This document shows positions 1 through 8,595 of a stretch of 64,000 bases of DNA, one piece after another. The notes under the pieces are model-generated. The model saw nothing but the letters and a program-made list of their open reading frames with translations. It was not told the origin of the DNA and did not search any database. The translations under genes and the position numbers were made by a program. The stretch covers positions 492,802 to 556,801 of the forward strand of contig NZ_JAALXT010000006.1 in assembly GCF_011634775.1 (NCBI RefSeq), written 5' to 3'. This DNA comes from Thalassoroseus pseudoceratinae. Lineage in GTDB: Bacteria > Planctomycetota > Planctomycetia > Planctomycetales > Planctomycetaceae. Position 1 is the first letter of the stretch, and every line of letters begins with the position of its first letter.

Positions 1-890
1 GCGAGTAATTCGGCGGCTGCCTCGGCATCAGGGAGTTCACTTTTGGTGATGGCAATTAGCTCCGGACGCTTGGCTAACTCCGCATCGTACAACCGCAGTT
101 CTTCGCGGATCTTGAAATAGTTTTCCACCGGATCGCTGCCGTCCATCGGGGCAGGTTCCACCAGGTGAACCAAGACCCGCGTGCGTTCGACATGGCGGAG
201 GAACTCGTGCCCCAACCCAACCCCCGCATGGGCTCCCTCAATCAAACCGGGAATGTCCGCAAGCACGAAGTGATCATCAAACCCCACCGACACCAACCCC
301 AAGTTCGGGTACTTCGTGGTAAACGGATAATTCGCGATCTCCGGAGTCGCCCGTGATAGCCGGCTCAACAGCGTGCTTTTGCCCGCGTTCGGCATGCCGA
401 TCAAACCGACGTCGGCAATGAGTTTCAGTTCGAGCAGCACACTGCGTTTGTCGCCGGTTTCGCCGGGTTCGAACTCACGTGGCGTTTGATGCGTCGCCGT
501 CGCAAAGTGTTTGTTGCCGCGTCCGCCTTTGCCACCGCGACAGAGAATCACCGAATCGCCGTCGGTCGCCAAATCTTTCAGGACGTGACCGCGTTCGATG
601 TCTTTGACCAATGTGCCCGGCGGAACGAGAATCAGGGCATCATCGCCGTTCTTGCCGGTCCGCAAGTTGCCTTCGCCATGCCCACCGCGCCCGGCTTTCC
701 AATGTTTATGACCAACGATGTTCGCCAAGCTGGAAATGTTCGACTCGGCTCGGATGATGATGTCGCCACCCTTGCCACCGTCACCGCCATCGGGACCGCC
801 GCGTGGGACGTGCGTCTCCCGACGGAAACTCATGCAGCCGTTGCCCCCGTCACCGGCTTCGCAATAGATTTCCACTCGATCGACAAACAT
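1..890 (-). CDS. obg: GTPase Obg (C-terminus beyond window edge)
   Basis: Ribosome-associated GTPase of the Obg/CgtA family, which acts in 50S subunit maturation and stress control. The translation begins [18 protein letters not shown], the Gly-rich Obg fold, followed by many GG/GD repeats to about residue 155. The G1 P-loop reads GMPNAGKST (about residue 165) and the G3 region reads [10 protein letters not shown]. The G4 position, normally NKxD, reads TKSE here. The gene runs off the low-coordinate edge of the window, so the end of the G domain and any C-terminal domain are not seen. An AGGA site about 9 nt upstream supports the ATG at 890. csrA lies upstream on the same strand, separated by a hairpin. 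Confidence 0.95.
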   Translation of the reverse strand, partial: MFVDRVEIYCEAGDGGNGCMSFRRETHVPRGGPDGGDGGKGGDIIIRAESNISSLANIVGHKHWKAGRGGHGEGNLRTGKNGDDALILVPPGTLVKDIERGHVLKDLATDGDSVILCRGGKGGRGNKHFATATHQTPREFEPGETGDKRSVLLELKLIADVGLIGMPNAGKSTLLSRLSRATPEIANYPFTTKYPNLGLVSVGFDDHFVLADIPGLIEGAHAGVGLGHEFLRHVERTRVLVHLVEPAPMDGSDPVENYFKIREELRLYDAELAKRPELIAITKSELPDAEAAAELL

Positions 891-956
891 CGGACTTTTC
901 CTGACTTCAAAACTTGCTCGTGCGTGTCGACCATTCTAGCCGACTCCGCGCAACAA

Positions 957-988
957 AGAAGCGGCGAAACCGGGATTCCGCCGCTTCT
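957..988 (-). terminator. Hairpin terminator between csrA and obg
   Basis: A perfect 10-bp stem (arm AGAAGCGGCG) with a 12-nt loop lies just downstream of csrA. On the minus strand it is followed by TTTGTTG. It probably ends the csrA transcript. The T tract is weak, so some read-through into obg is possible. Confidence 0.6.
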
Positions 989-1023
989 GAAAAATGCGTA
1001 CTCATGTTTGCTTGAGGAAAACC

Positions 1024-1209
1024 TCACGCAGTTTGCGGTTCGCACTCCTGATCTTGAATCGCGTTGTAGACTTCTTCCCGATGAATCGGGACGGATTTGT
1101 CGGCGGCAATCCCCAGACGAACACGGTCGCCTCGAATTTCCACCACCATGACTTCGATGGAATCACCGATCATGATTTTTTGATTGAGCTTTCGCGTCAG
1201 CACCAGCAT
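1024..1209 (-). CDS. csrA: Carbon storage regulator CsrA (translational regulator)
   Basis: Small RNA-binding protein of the CsrA/RsmA family. It binds GGA motifs in mRNA leaders and controls translation or stability. The 61-residue product starts [16 protein letters not shown] and contains the [20 protein letters not shown] core that forms the RNA-binding beta sheet. The frame is open further upstream, but the ATG at 1209 is chosen because GGAAGGAG lies just before it and every family member starts with MLxLTRK. Flagellar and fliW genes, its usual neighbours, are not in the window. It is transcribed divergently from msrB. Confidence 0.95.
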   Translation of the reverse strand: MLVLTRKLNQKIMIGDSIEVMVVEIRGDRVRLGIAADKSVPIHREEVYNAIQDQECEPQTA

Positions 1210-1472
1210 TCTCGAACTCCTTCCGATCGCCCGCTGTTGGTCGATGCGACACCCGGTGGGCGAAGCCGTCGTTGCCGCTCGTACCCCAGTCCTTTCGGAC
1301 ACTCACTCAGCGGCAAAGGTACTGTTTGAGATCGCTCGCGTCAAGATCCACAAGATGTGGTATCGCGACGAATACGGAACAAACAGTCACCTAGTCGATT
1401 GGGGCTTGTCTCCACCAACGATCTCCTACAATGCTCATACAGCGAGTCCCAACTGCAATTGAGGAGAGACCG

Positions 1473-1868
1473 ATGGTGGAACCGTTTCGATTGAGCGAAG
1501 ACGAATGGCGGGAGCGATTGTCGCCGGAGGAATTCTACGTGCTCCGACAACACGGCACCGAGCGGGCGGGCACGGGGTGTTTTGTCGGCACGAAAGAACC
1601 GGGCACGTACGTGTGTGCCGGCTGCGGACATCCATTGTTTCGCTCCGGCGGGAAATTCGAATCCGGCACGGGTTGGCCCTCGTTCACCGAGCCGATTTCT
1701 GAAGAGGCTGTCAGCGAACACACCGACACATCCCATGGCATGACACGCACGGAAGTTCGCTGCGCCCGTTGCGAGGGGCATTTGGGTCACGTCTTCCCCG
1801 ACGGCCCACCACCCACCGGAATGCGGTATTGCATCAACTCCGTCGCCATGAAACACATGCCAGAGTGA
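1473..1868 (+). CDS. msrB: Peptide-methionine (R)-S-oxide reductase
   Basis: Repairs oxidised proteins by reducing methionine-R-sulfoxide. The 131-residue product has two zinc CxxC pairs (CAGC near residue 48 and CARC near 97), the conserved GTGWPSF segment, and the catalytic cysteine in GMRYCINSVAM near the C-terminus. The ATG at 1473 is preceded by GAGGAGAG at good spacing. Translation from the upstream ATG at 1431 would add 14 unconserved residues. There is no signal peptide, so it is probably cytoplasmic. It stands alone, divergent from csrA and convergent with the sulfatase. Confidence 0.95.
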   Translation: MVEPFRLSEDEWRERLSPEEFYVLRQHGTERAGTGCFVGTKEPGTYVCAGCGHPLFRSGGKFESGTGWPSFTEPISEEAVSEHTDTSHGMTRTEVRCARCEGHLGHVFPDGPPPTGMRYCINSVAMKHMPE

Positions 1869-1886
1869 CGCGGTCCATGAAGCGAA

Positions 1887-3329
1887 TCAGAACTTCTCGA
1901 AGTTGTTCTCGCCACCGGCTTTGATATACCGATCGTACCAGGGTTGATTGTGCGGCAACGGACGACCGTCGCGAGTCCAACCGTCACGACGTGGTTCCTC
2001 CGGCATCACATCGTTGGTCTCGACCCGCCAGTTATCGAGTTGAATTCTCAGATCGTTGAGGTGTTCCGTGTACTGCGGATCGCTCGCCACGTTTTCGAGT
2101 GAATGCGGATCGAGTTGCAAATCGTAAAGCTCTTCGAACGGTCGCGGTTCGACGAGTAGGAACTTCTGAGCCGGTGTGAGTTCGCCTTGCGATAACGCCT
2201 GTTGAAAGCCAATCCACGTTATCGAGTTGACCGAATCGACACTATTCCATAACGGTTTTTGCCAATAGTAATTGCGAATGAGCAGAAACCGATCGGTCCG
2301 CACGGCTCGCGTGAATTGTTCGAAGTCGTGCCAATTCGCTTCGGCAAAAATTGCCTCTCGACCAGTCGCTTCCGGATCGGTCAGCAGGTTCTTGAGCGAT
2401 TGGCCCTGCACCGTGGGTGCGTCGATGTCGACGAGTTCGAGCATCGTGGCGGTCACGTCGATGCTGCTCACCAACTCCCGTTGCACGCGACCGGCTTTCA
2501 CGAGCGGCGGATAACGAATCAAGAGCGGTGTGCGGATGCCGGAATCGTACAGCGTCGTTTTCGCCCGCGGAAACGGCATGCCATTATCGGAAAGGTACAC
2601 GATGAAGGTGTCGTCGAGCACATCCTGCTCGGCAAGTTCGTCGAGAATCTCTCCCACATGATGATCGAAGCGGACGATTTCATTGTAGTAATCTGCGATG
2701 TCTTCACGGATCAACTCATGATCCGGCAGATACGGCGGCACGACGACATCTTTCGCCGTGTAGAGTGGAAGAATTTCGTCTTCGGCCGTCCTACGGACCG
2801 GTTTGAATTTGTCAAACGGCCGATGCGGATCTTTCGATGCCACCCAGAAGAAGAACGGTTGGTCTTTCGGGCGAGCTTGGAGCAACTTGATGGCTTTTGT
2901 CGCTGTCTCCGCACCACTACATTCTTGGATCGCGTTCCAATGGGCTTTTTCGTCATTGCCAAGATGCCATTTGCCGACGGCCATTGTGTGATAGCCCGCT
3001 GGTTGCAAGTACGCGGCGAGCGATTTCTGACTGGATGGCAACGGTTCATGCAGGTCTTCGGCCCCGGTGTTGTGCGGGTAGCGGCCGGTGAGAAAACTGC
3101 ATCGCGTGGGACTGCACGAACTCGTCGTGAGGAACGCCCGTTCGAATTGCATTCCCTCGCGAGCCAAGCGGTCGATGTGTGGCGTTTTCAGCGTGGGATG
3201 TCCGTAACAACTCAGATCGCCAAACCCCTGATCGTCTGCGATGAAGACCAAGAAATTCGGAGCCGCCTCGGTCAATCGAGAGCCAGTCGAAACAGCCAAA
3301 ACGGTGACGATCACGAGAAGACGAAACAT
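1887..3329 (-). CDS. Secreted sulfatase (formylglycine-dependent)
   Basis: Type I sulfatase of the arylsulfatase family, 480 residues. An N-terminal signal peptide of about 22 residues (MFRLLVIVTVLAVSTGS...) predicts export. The metal-binding start FIADDQGFGD is at about residues 29-38. The C-S-P-T-R motif at residues 72-76 carries the cysteine that an anaerobic or FGE-type maturase converts to formylglycine. A second metal cluster is seen in VYLSDNGMPFPR. Planctomycetes use such enzymes to desulfate algal and host polysaccharides; the exact substrate cannot be read from the sequence. The alcohol dehydrogenase gene ends 16 nt upstream on the same strand, suggesting an operon. No maturase gene is nearby. 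Confidence 0.93.
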   Translation of the reverse strand: MFRLLVIVTVLAVSTGSRLTEAAPNFLVFIADDQGFGDLSCYGHPTLKTPHIDRLAREGMQFERAFLTTSSCSPTRCSFLTGRYPHNTGAEDLHEPLPSSQKSLAAYLQPAGYHTMAVGKWHLGNDEKAHWNAIQECSGAETATKAIKLLQARPKDQPFFFWVASKDPHRPFDKFKPVRRTAEDEILPLYTAKDVVVPPYLPDHELIREDIADYYNEIVRFDHHVGEILDELAEQDVLDDTFIVYLSDNGMPFPRAKTTLYDSGIRTPLLIRYPPLVKAGRVQRELVSSIDVTATMLELVDIDAPTVQGQSLKNLLTDPEATGREAIFAEANWHDFEQFTRAVRTDRFLLIRNYYWQKPLWNSVDSVNSITWIGFQQALSQGELTPAQKFLLVEPRPFEELYDLQLDPHSLENVASDPQYTEHLNDLRIQLDNWRVETNDVMPEEPRRDGWTRDGRPLPHNQPWYDRYIKAGGENNFEKF

Positions 3330-3345
3330 AGAGCGCTCGCAGAAA

Positions 3346-4299
3346 TCAATCGCTGATGTGAAACAGAACCTTGATCATATTTTTTCGGCGGGCGTCGTCA
3401 AAGGCAGCGTGATAATCTTCGAGCGGACGGATCGCGGAAATCATCGGTGCCACGTTCACACGGTGCTGTCGCAATGCTTCGAGAGCCGGCACGAAATTTC
3501 CACAGCGTGACCCAATGACCTTCACTTCATCCACCACAACCGGCCAAAGCTGAGTTGTTTGCTCACCGGCCACGGTCGTTTTGAGCACAATCGTGCCTTC
3601 CGGTCGAACGAGCTTTAACGCCGTGGAGAACCCGTTCTCCGAACCGGTGCAATCAACCACGATATCAGCCCGTTTGGAGAGATCAAGATTGTCTAGCAAA
3701 TGCGTCGTGATGCCTTCATTGATGAGCAACGCGAGTTTCTCGGGATGTTTGCCGACGACGGCCAAGTTCGCTCCCGTCGTGGCGATCGCCTGAGCACACA
3801 GATTCCCCAACCGACCGTCACCGAGAATCAACACGCGATGTCGGGAGTCGATCGGGACTTGCTCCAAGATGCGTAACGCGGCTGCCAATGGTTCGACGAA
3901 AACCGCGTGCTCTGTCGGGATACTATCATCCACTGGGTAGAGATTGCGTTCCGGCAGAACCAGTTTGTCGGCGAATGCACCATCACGATCCAAAATGCCG
4001 AGTACCGAACGATGCGGGCAATGGTGCGGGCGATTCTGTTGGCAGGTTTCGCAGACACCGCATGCGCAGTTGATCGCACCAACCACACGCTGACCGGCAT
4101 ACCGACCGCTTTCGGCAACCCCAACGAATTCGTGTCCCAATGTGCCACGGAACCCCATGTATCCGTGAATCAATTGCAAATCCGTTTCACAAATCCCAGC
4201 TTTCAACACACGAACCAACACTTCGTTTTCGGTTGGCTGCGGAGGCGGGAAATCGACTTTCAGATCCAGTCCCTGGGGGCTGAGTCGCACAGCTCGCAT
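3346..4299 (-). CDS. Zinc-dependent medium-chain alcohol/polyol dehydrogenase
   Basis: Medium-chain dehydrogenase/reductase, 317 residues. Catalytic-zinc residues are visible as C37 (GICETD) and H56-E57 (TLGHEF). The structural-zinc lobe C80-x2-C83-x2-C86-x7-C94 is intact. The Rossmann dinucleotide region reads VLILGDGRLGNLCAQ near residue 155. The family oxidises sugar alcohols, threonine or simple alcohols with NAD(P). Position just upstream of a sulfatase suggests a role in carbohydrate use, but this is inference. The protein is at the short end for the family. Confidence 0.88.
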   Translation of the reverse strand: MRAVRLSPQGLDLKVDFPPPQPTENEVLVRVLKAGICETDLQLIHGYMGFRGTLGHEFVGVAESGRYAGQRVVGAINCACGVCETCQQNRPHHCPHRSVLGILDRDGAFADKLVLPERNLYPVDDSIPTEHAVFVEPLAAALRILEQVPIDSRHRVLILGDGRLGNLCAQAIATTGANLAVVGKHPEKLALLINEGITTHLLDNLDLSKRADIVVDCTGSENGFSTALKLVRPEGTIVLKTTVAGEQTTQLWPVVVDEVKVIGSRCGNFVPALEALRQHRVNVAPMISAIRPLEDYHAAFDDARRKNMIKVLFHISD

Positions 4300-4479
4300 C
4301 GAATGACTTTCCAGCGGTTTGGCATTTCTCGAATGACCTGGTCAATGGAAGGCCACATACAATGGCGACCAGTGACTATTTGTGCAATATAACTTGACCA
4401 AAAAACATGTCAGATCAACCGATTCTATTGCGTCCAGCAGACGTGCGTTTGAAGGAAACAACTTCCAACCGCAGCGATC

Positions 4480-5817
4480 TTAGTCTGTTGTGGCCCAATA
4501 GCCGCCGCGATCGTGATCGAATTGCACTTCCGCTCCGCGATGCTCGGTGTCCAAGCGACCGTCATCATAAACGAGGTTCCCACCAACCCAGGTCTTCAAA
4601 GGTTGCCCAGTCAACGCCACGCCGTCCCATGGACTCCACCTGGACTTCGTGACTTGCTCGGCATTGCGGATCGTGTGCGTTCGCTCCAAATCGACGAGGA
4701 CCAAGTCGGCATCGTAACCGACTTCGATCCGCCCCTTCCCGACCGCGTCCCAAACACGTGCGGGAGCATCGCACATCCAGTGGACGACTTGTTCCAAGGT
4801 GCACTCACCACGATGGACGGCATCCAGCATCAACGCCAACGAGTTTTCGACAGCCGGCACACCGGACGGCGATTTCGGGTATGGCTGATCCTTCTCTTCC
4901 AACGTATGCGGTGCGTGATCAGTCGCAATGACTTGAATGACATTCGACCGCAATGCGTCCCACAACGCCCGGTTGTCGCAATCGGTTTTGATCGACGGAT
5001 TCATCTGCACCAACGAACCGAGACGTTCGTAATCGTCGATGTTGAAGAACAAGTGGTGCGGGCACGCTTCCGCGGTGATGAGATTGTGGTGTTCCTGCAA
5101 GAACTCCGCTTCGTGAGCGGTCGAAACGTGTAGCACATGGAATCGATGATTGTGCCGCACCGCCAAATCCACCGACCGTTTTGTGGCAATCAAAGCGGCT
5201 TCATGATCGCGAATCAGCGAATGATCCGCGTAGGATTTTCCGCCATCCAACCGAGCTGCATTCGCTCGGACGGTTGTTTCATCTTCGCAATGAGCACAAA
5301 TCGGCAGCGACGTTTCCGCGAAGATTTTCTCGAGCGCGGCTTGCTCGTCGACCAGCAAATTCCCAGTGCTTGAACCGATGAAAATCTTGATGCCCGGCGT
5401 ACGGTTCACCGATTGCAATTCAGGGACGTTATCCGGCGTGGCACCAATGTAGAAACCGTAGTTCACCACACACTTCGACGCCGCTAGGTCGAGTTTCTTG
5501 TGCAGCTCTTCCTTAGTAATGGTATTCGGATTCGTGTTCGGCATTTCAAAGAACGTCGTCACGCCGCCCTTCGCACACGCCAAACTGCCGGTGTGCAAAT
5601 CCTCTTTGTGGGTTAGACCGGGATCGCGAAAGTGCACCTGATCGTCGACAACGCCCGGCAACAAATGGAGACCACTTGCATCCACACGCTGATCGACCGC
5701 GGCCGTCGTCGCCGGATCGAGATCAAGAATCTTCCCTGATGTGGAATCGATCAACACATTCACCGACTGTTTTCCAGACGGCAGAACACACTCAGCACCG
5801 GCAATCAAAGTTCGCAT
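4480..5817 (-). CDS. pyrC: Dihydroorotase (PyrC-like amidohydrolase)
   Basis: 445-residue amidohydrolase predicted to cyclise carbamoyl-aspartate to dihydroorotate in pyrimidine synthesis. Diagnostic segments are [19 protein letters not shown] (about residues 55-73), [36 protein letters not shown] and [10 protein letters not shown]. The usual HxH metal pair is QxH here (Q60, H62), as in the class of dihydroorotases I recall from Bacteroidetes that begin DDQVHFREPG. The other metal-site histidines and the catalytic Asp in ATDHAPH are present. A hydantoinase-type function is the main alternative. It stands alone between the dehydrogenase and the zinc-ribbon gene. Confidence 0.87.
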   Translation of the reverse strand: MRTLIAGAECVLPSGKQSVNVLIDSTSGKILDLDPATTAAVDQRVDASGLHLLPGVVDDQVHFRDPGLTHKEDLHTGSLACAKGGVTTFFEMPNTNPNTITKEELHKKLDLAASKCVVNYGFYIGATPDNVPELQSVNRTPGIKIFIGSSTGNLLVDEQAALEKIFAETSLPICAHCEDETTVRANAARLDGGKSYADHSLIRDHEAALIATKRSVDLAVRHNHRFHVLHVSTAHEAEFLQEHHNLITAEACPHHLFFNIDDYERLGSLVQMNPSIKTDCDNRALWDALRSNVIQVIATDHAPHTLEEKDQPYPKSPSGVPAVENSLALMLDAVHRGECTLEQVVHWMCDAPARVWDAVGKGRIEVGYDADLVLVDLERTHTIRNAEQVTKSRWSPWDGVALTGQPLKTWVGGNLVYDDGRLDTEHRGAEVQFDHDRGGYWATTD

Positions 5818-5899
5818 AGCGAGGATTTGGAATTCCCAAAGAAACTAACAACAATTCGGACCGGTAGCGACCAACCGACCATCCACACCCGACAAACCG

Positions 5900-6592
5900 T
5901 TACGCTTTGTAAAGCAACCGACCACACGAGCGGCAAAACAGGTATTTGCCTGTGTTGACTTCCACGTTGTGTTGTGGGCTCAATTTGGTGTAGCACGCTT
6001 GGCAGGTTTTATTTTCGACCGGGCTCAGACAGTTGGCCCCCTGAACGGCCACAACGCGGCGGTACTGCTTCAGAACGGTCGCCGGAATCAGCTTTTCTCG
6101 GTCCGCCACTTGGCCAGCCAGTTCTTCTTCTTGTCGCTTCAAGCCGGCTTCAGCGGCGGCGATTTTTTCCGCGATCTCTTTGGCTTCCGCCTCGGCATCG
6201 ACAACGGCAGCCTCGGCCTTCTTCACCGCACCTTGTTGGTGATCGATCCGTTCCAAAGTTTCCAAAATTTCGACTTCCGCCACTTCTTTCGCGGTTGTGT
6301 CGGCTTCGATCTGCCGTTGAAAGACATCGAACTCTTGGTTCGTCTTGGCGGCGTTCAGCTTCACGTTCAAGTCGACAATTTTGCTTTCGAGAACCTGCAA
6401 GTCCTGGTTCTTCACACTCGCGGTGTGCTGCAAATCCTTGAGGTGTTGCTTGGCATCTTGAAGTTCTTGCTGTCGCGTCTCAATGGCTTGCTGGTAGCGG
6501 GCGATTTGCTTCGGCCCCCGCCGTAGCGACTTTTGCACATCATGCAGCTGCAAGTGCAAATCGTGCAGTTCCTTCAGATCAACCTCGGACAT
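5900..6592 (-). CDS. Coiled-coil protein with C-terminal C4 zinc ribbon (DUF164-like)
   Basis: 230-residue protein. A long alpha-helical coiled coil (about residues 1-180, rich in E, K, Q, A heptads) is followed by a zinc ribbon with CxxC pairs (TCQAC and FCRSC). This is the architecture of the bacterial DUF164/'C4-type zinc ribbon' family, whose function is unclear; nucleic-acid binding has been proposed. The ATG at 6592 has an AGGGGAG site 7 nt upstream and is preferred to a TTG at 6661. It lies downstream of rpoD, but a strong terminator separates the two. Confidence 0.82.
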   Translation of the reverse strand: MSEVDLKELHDLHLQLHDVQKSLRRGPKQIARYQQAIETRQQELQDAKQHLKDLQHTASVKNQDLQVLESKIVDLNVKLNAAKTNQEFDVFQRQIEADTTAKEVAEVEILETLERIDHQQGAVKKAEAAVVDAEAEAKEIAEKIAAAEAGLKRQEEELAGQVADREKLIPATVLKQYRRVVAVQGANCLSPVENKTCQACYTKLSPQHNVEVNTGKYLFCRSCGRLLYKA

Positions 6593-6673
6593 CAATGGCT
6601 CCCCTGGAATATCGACCGACAACTCTGTTGCATTGTTTCCTTCTTGATTCGAATTTTGCAATGGCCAAAGAAA

Positions 6674-6699
6674 AAAGCCGGTCAGTAATGACCGGCTTT
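6674..6699 (-). terminator. Rho-independent terminator of rpoD
   Basis: Perfect 11-bp stem (arm AAAGCCGGTCA) with a 4-nt loop, starting 8 nt after the rpoD stop codon. On the minus strand it is followed by a TTTTTTCTTT tract. This is a textbook intrinsic terminator. Confidence 0.9.
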
Positions 6700-6706
6700 G
6701 ACCGTT

Positions 6707-8359
6707 TTAGTTGACTGCTCCGACGAGCAATCCATCCAAGAACCCTTTTAGTTGCTTGCTTCGCACGGGATGCTGCAACTTGCGGACGGCTTTGGCTTCG
6801 ATTTGCCGCACCCGTTCGCGGGTCACTTTGAAGATACGACCGACTTCTTCGAGCGTGTACGTGTAACCGTCACCCAGGCCGTATCGCAGTTTGATGATCT
6901 CGCGTTCACGATAGGTGAGGGTTTTCAGCACGACATCGATTTTGTCTTTGAGCATTTCTTGCGTCGCTGCCGAAACGGGGCTTTCGCTTTGCTCGTCTTC
7001 GATGAAGTCGCCGAAGTAGCTGTCTTCACTTTCGCCGACCGGGCGATCCAAGCTGATCGGGTGGCGGCTAATTTTCATCACGCGGCGGGTTTCTTCGAGT
7101 GACACGCCAGCGGCTTCGGCGGTTTCTTCGATGGTGGGCTCGCGACCTTTCTCTTGGAGCAGTTGCTTGCTGACCTTCCGCAGCTTGGACATCGTTTCGA
7201 TCATGTGCACCGGAATCCGAATGGTCCGGGCTTGGTCGGCGATGGCTCGCGTGATCGCTTGGCGAATCCACCAAGTGGCATAGGTGCTGAATTTGTAACC
7301 GCGACGATATTCGTACTTGTCGACGGCTCGCATCAACCCAGTATTGCCCTCTTGAATGAGGTCCAAGAACGACAGCCCACGGTTGCGGTATTTCTTGGCG
7401 ATTGATACCACCAGTCGCAAGTTACCGCCGGACAGTTCCCGCATGGCTTGCTCGTAAGCACCGAAGCGTTGATTGATCAGCTTGACCCGTTTTCGCAGGG
7501 AATCCGGCGTTTCACGGGTCATCGTCATCAGGTCTTGCAATTCATGTTGCAAGTTGGCTCGTTCGTCTTTCGCGCTCTTGAGTCGTCGCAGCCGTTTGAT
7601 TTGCCGTTCGATTTCCGTCATGCGGCGGGAAATCTGTTCGAGCTTTCGCAGCGTCGGTTGCAACCGTTGGGTGCGGAGCGAAAGTTCTTCGATGAGATTC
7701 ACCATCTTGCGACGGCGAATTTCCATCCGTGCGGTGGCGGCTTTCTTGTCGTCTTTGCTCGAATCCGGCGAGACGACAATGTCGAAATCGGCAATGTTTT
7801 GATCGCGAAGGTACTCGAGTGTCGCGATGTTTTGTCCCATGCGACCGAGGATTTGATGCTTCTCGAATCCTTCGGTGACGGACACTTTGATCGTGCGGTC
7901 GAAGGGCAAGTCGCCTTCGTGGACTTTGATCATCACGTCCAACGATTGTTGCAACGCGAAATCGCTTTCCAACAGTGTGCGTCGAAATCGTTTGCGAGTG
8001 ATTTCGATCTTCTTGGCGAGAGCGATTTCCTGATCGCGGGTGAGCAGCGGAATCTCGCCCATTTGCGTCAGGTACATCCGGACGGGGTCGTCGATTCGGC
8101 GGGACCGATCTTCTTCCGAAAGTTCCCGAGGCTTGCGGGGTTTCGATTTCTTTTTGCCATCGTCGACGGGCGGGAGGCCGGCTTGTTCGTCACTGATGAC
8201 ATCCAAACCAATTTCGTCCATGCACTCGACGAGGTTGTCGAGTTTTTGCGGATTCGGGGCTTCGTTCGGCAGGTAAGCGTTGACTTGTGAGAAGGTCAGG
8301 AACCCCTGCTTCTTACCGCGAGTGATCAATTCGTGGAGGTCGTTGTGAAGTCGATACAC
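6707..8359 (-). CDS. rpoD: Primary RNA polymerase sigma factor (sigma-70/RpoD)
   Basis: Housekeeping sigma factor, 550 residues from this start. Region 1.2 is at about residues 90-120 ([17 protein letters not shown]). A long charged non-conserved insert follows. Regions 2.1-2.4 are at about 315-400, with [17 protein letters not shown] and RTIRIPVHM. Region 4.2 at the end reads [17 protein letters not shown]. The frame is open to a TTG at 8419, but the GTG at 8359 has GGAGACC upstream and gives the N-terminus [20 protein letters not shown], which fits the GKKQGFLT start of planctomycete homologues. dnaG lies just upstream, the conserved macromolecular-synthesis arrangement; rpsU is absent. Confidence 0.95.
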   Translation of the reverse strand: MYRLHNDLHELITRGKKQGFLTFSQVNAYLPNEAPNPQKLDNLVECMDEIGLDVISDEQAGLPPVDDGKKKSKPRKPRELSEEDRSRRIDDPVRMYLTQMGEIPLLTRDQEIALAKKIEITRKRFRRTLLESDFALQQSLDVMIKVHEGDLPFDRTIKVSVTEGFEKHQILGRMGQNIATLEYLRDQNIADFDIVVSPDSSKDDKKAATARMEIRRRKMVNLIEELSLRTQRLQPTLRKLEQISRRMTEIERQIKRLRRLKSAKDERANLQHELQDLMTMTRETPDSLRKRVKLINQRFGAYEQAMRELSGGNLRLVVSIAKKYRNRGLSFLDLIQEGNTGLMRAVDKYEYRRGYKFSTYATWWIRQAITRAIADQARTIRIPVHMIETMSKLRKVSKQLLQEKGREPTIEETAEAAGVSLEETRRVMKISRHPISLDRPVGESEDSYFGDFIEDEQSESPVSAATQEMLKDKIDVVLKTLTYREREIIKLRYGLGDGYTYTLEEVGRIFKVTRERVRQIEAKAVRKLQHPVRSKQLKGFLDGLLVGAVN

Positions 8360-8469
8360 GGGGCGCGGTCTCCAAATAGTCGGGTTGTTTTCGTTGATCA
8401 ATTGGGACGATAGTGGCAAGTTTTCAAACTCAACGCTTAACAGGTATTGAGCTTACGCTCGCAAAATGT

Positions 8470-8553
8470 TTCGCTCTGTTCGGCCAAACTTGAGAAGTTT
8501 GGTAAAAAAACTTGCGGATCGGTTCATTTTCATTTCAGTTTGGCAAGAGCGAA
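8470..8553. other. Inverted repeats in the dnaG-rpoD intergenic region
   Basis: Between dnaG and rpoD there is a perfect 8-bp hairpin (CCAAACTT, 8484-8502). There is also a wider imperfect inverted repeat pairing 8470-8491 with 8537-8553 (TTCGCTCT...GCCAAACT). A run of seven T lies before the small hairpin on the minus strand, so it is not placed like a terminator. It may fold in the rpoD mRNA leader. Confidence 0.4.
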
Positions 8554-8595
8554 GCGAAAACCAATCGCGTCGATCTTGTGGCCGCCAGCGTCTCG

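Noticed and set aside
486..1151. 221-codon plus-strand ORF over obg and csrA
   Set aside because: Antisense to two clear genes; its translation has no domain.
2259..3356. 365-codon ORF antisense to the sulfatase
   Set aside because: A mirror of a high-GC3 gene; no recognisable protein.
8484..8502. Small hairpin as dnaG terminator
   Set aside because: The T run lies before, not after, the stem on the transcribed strand.
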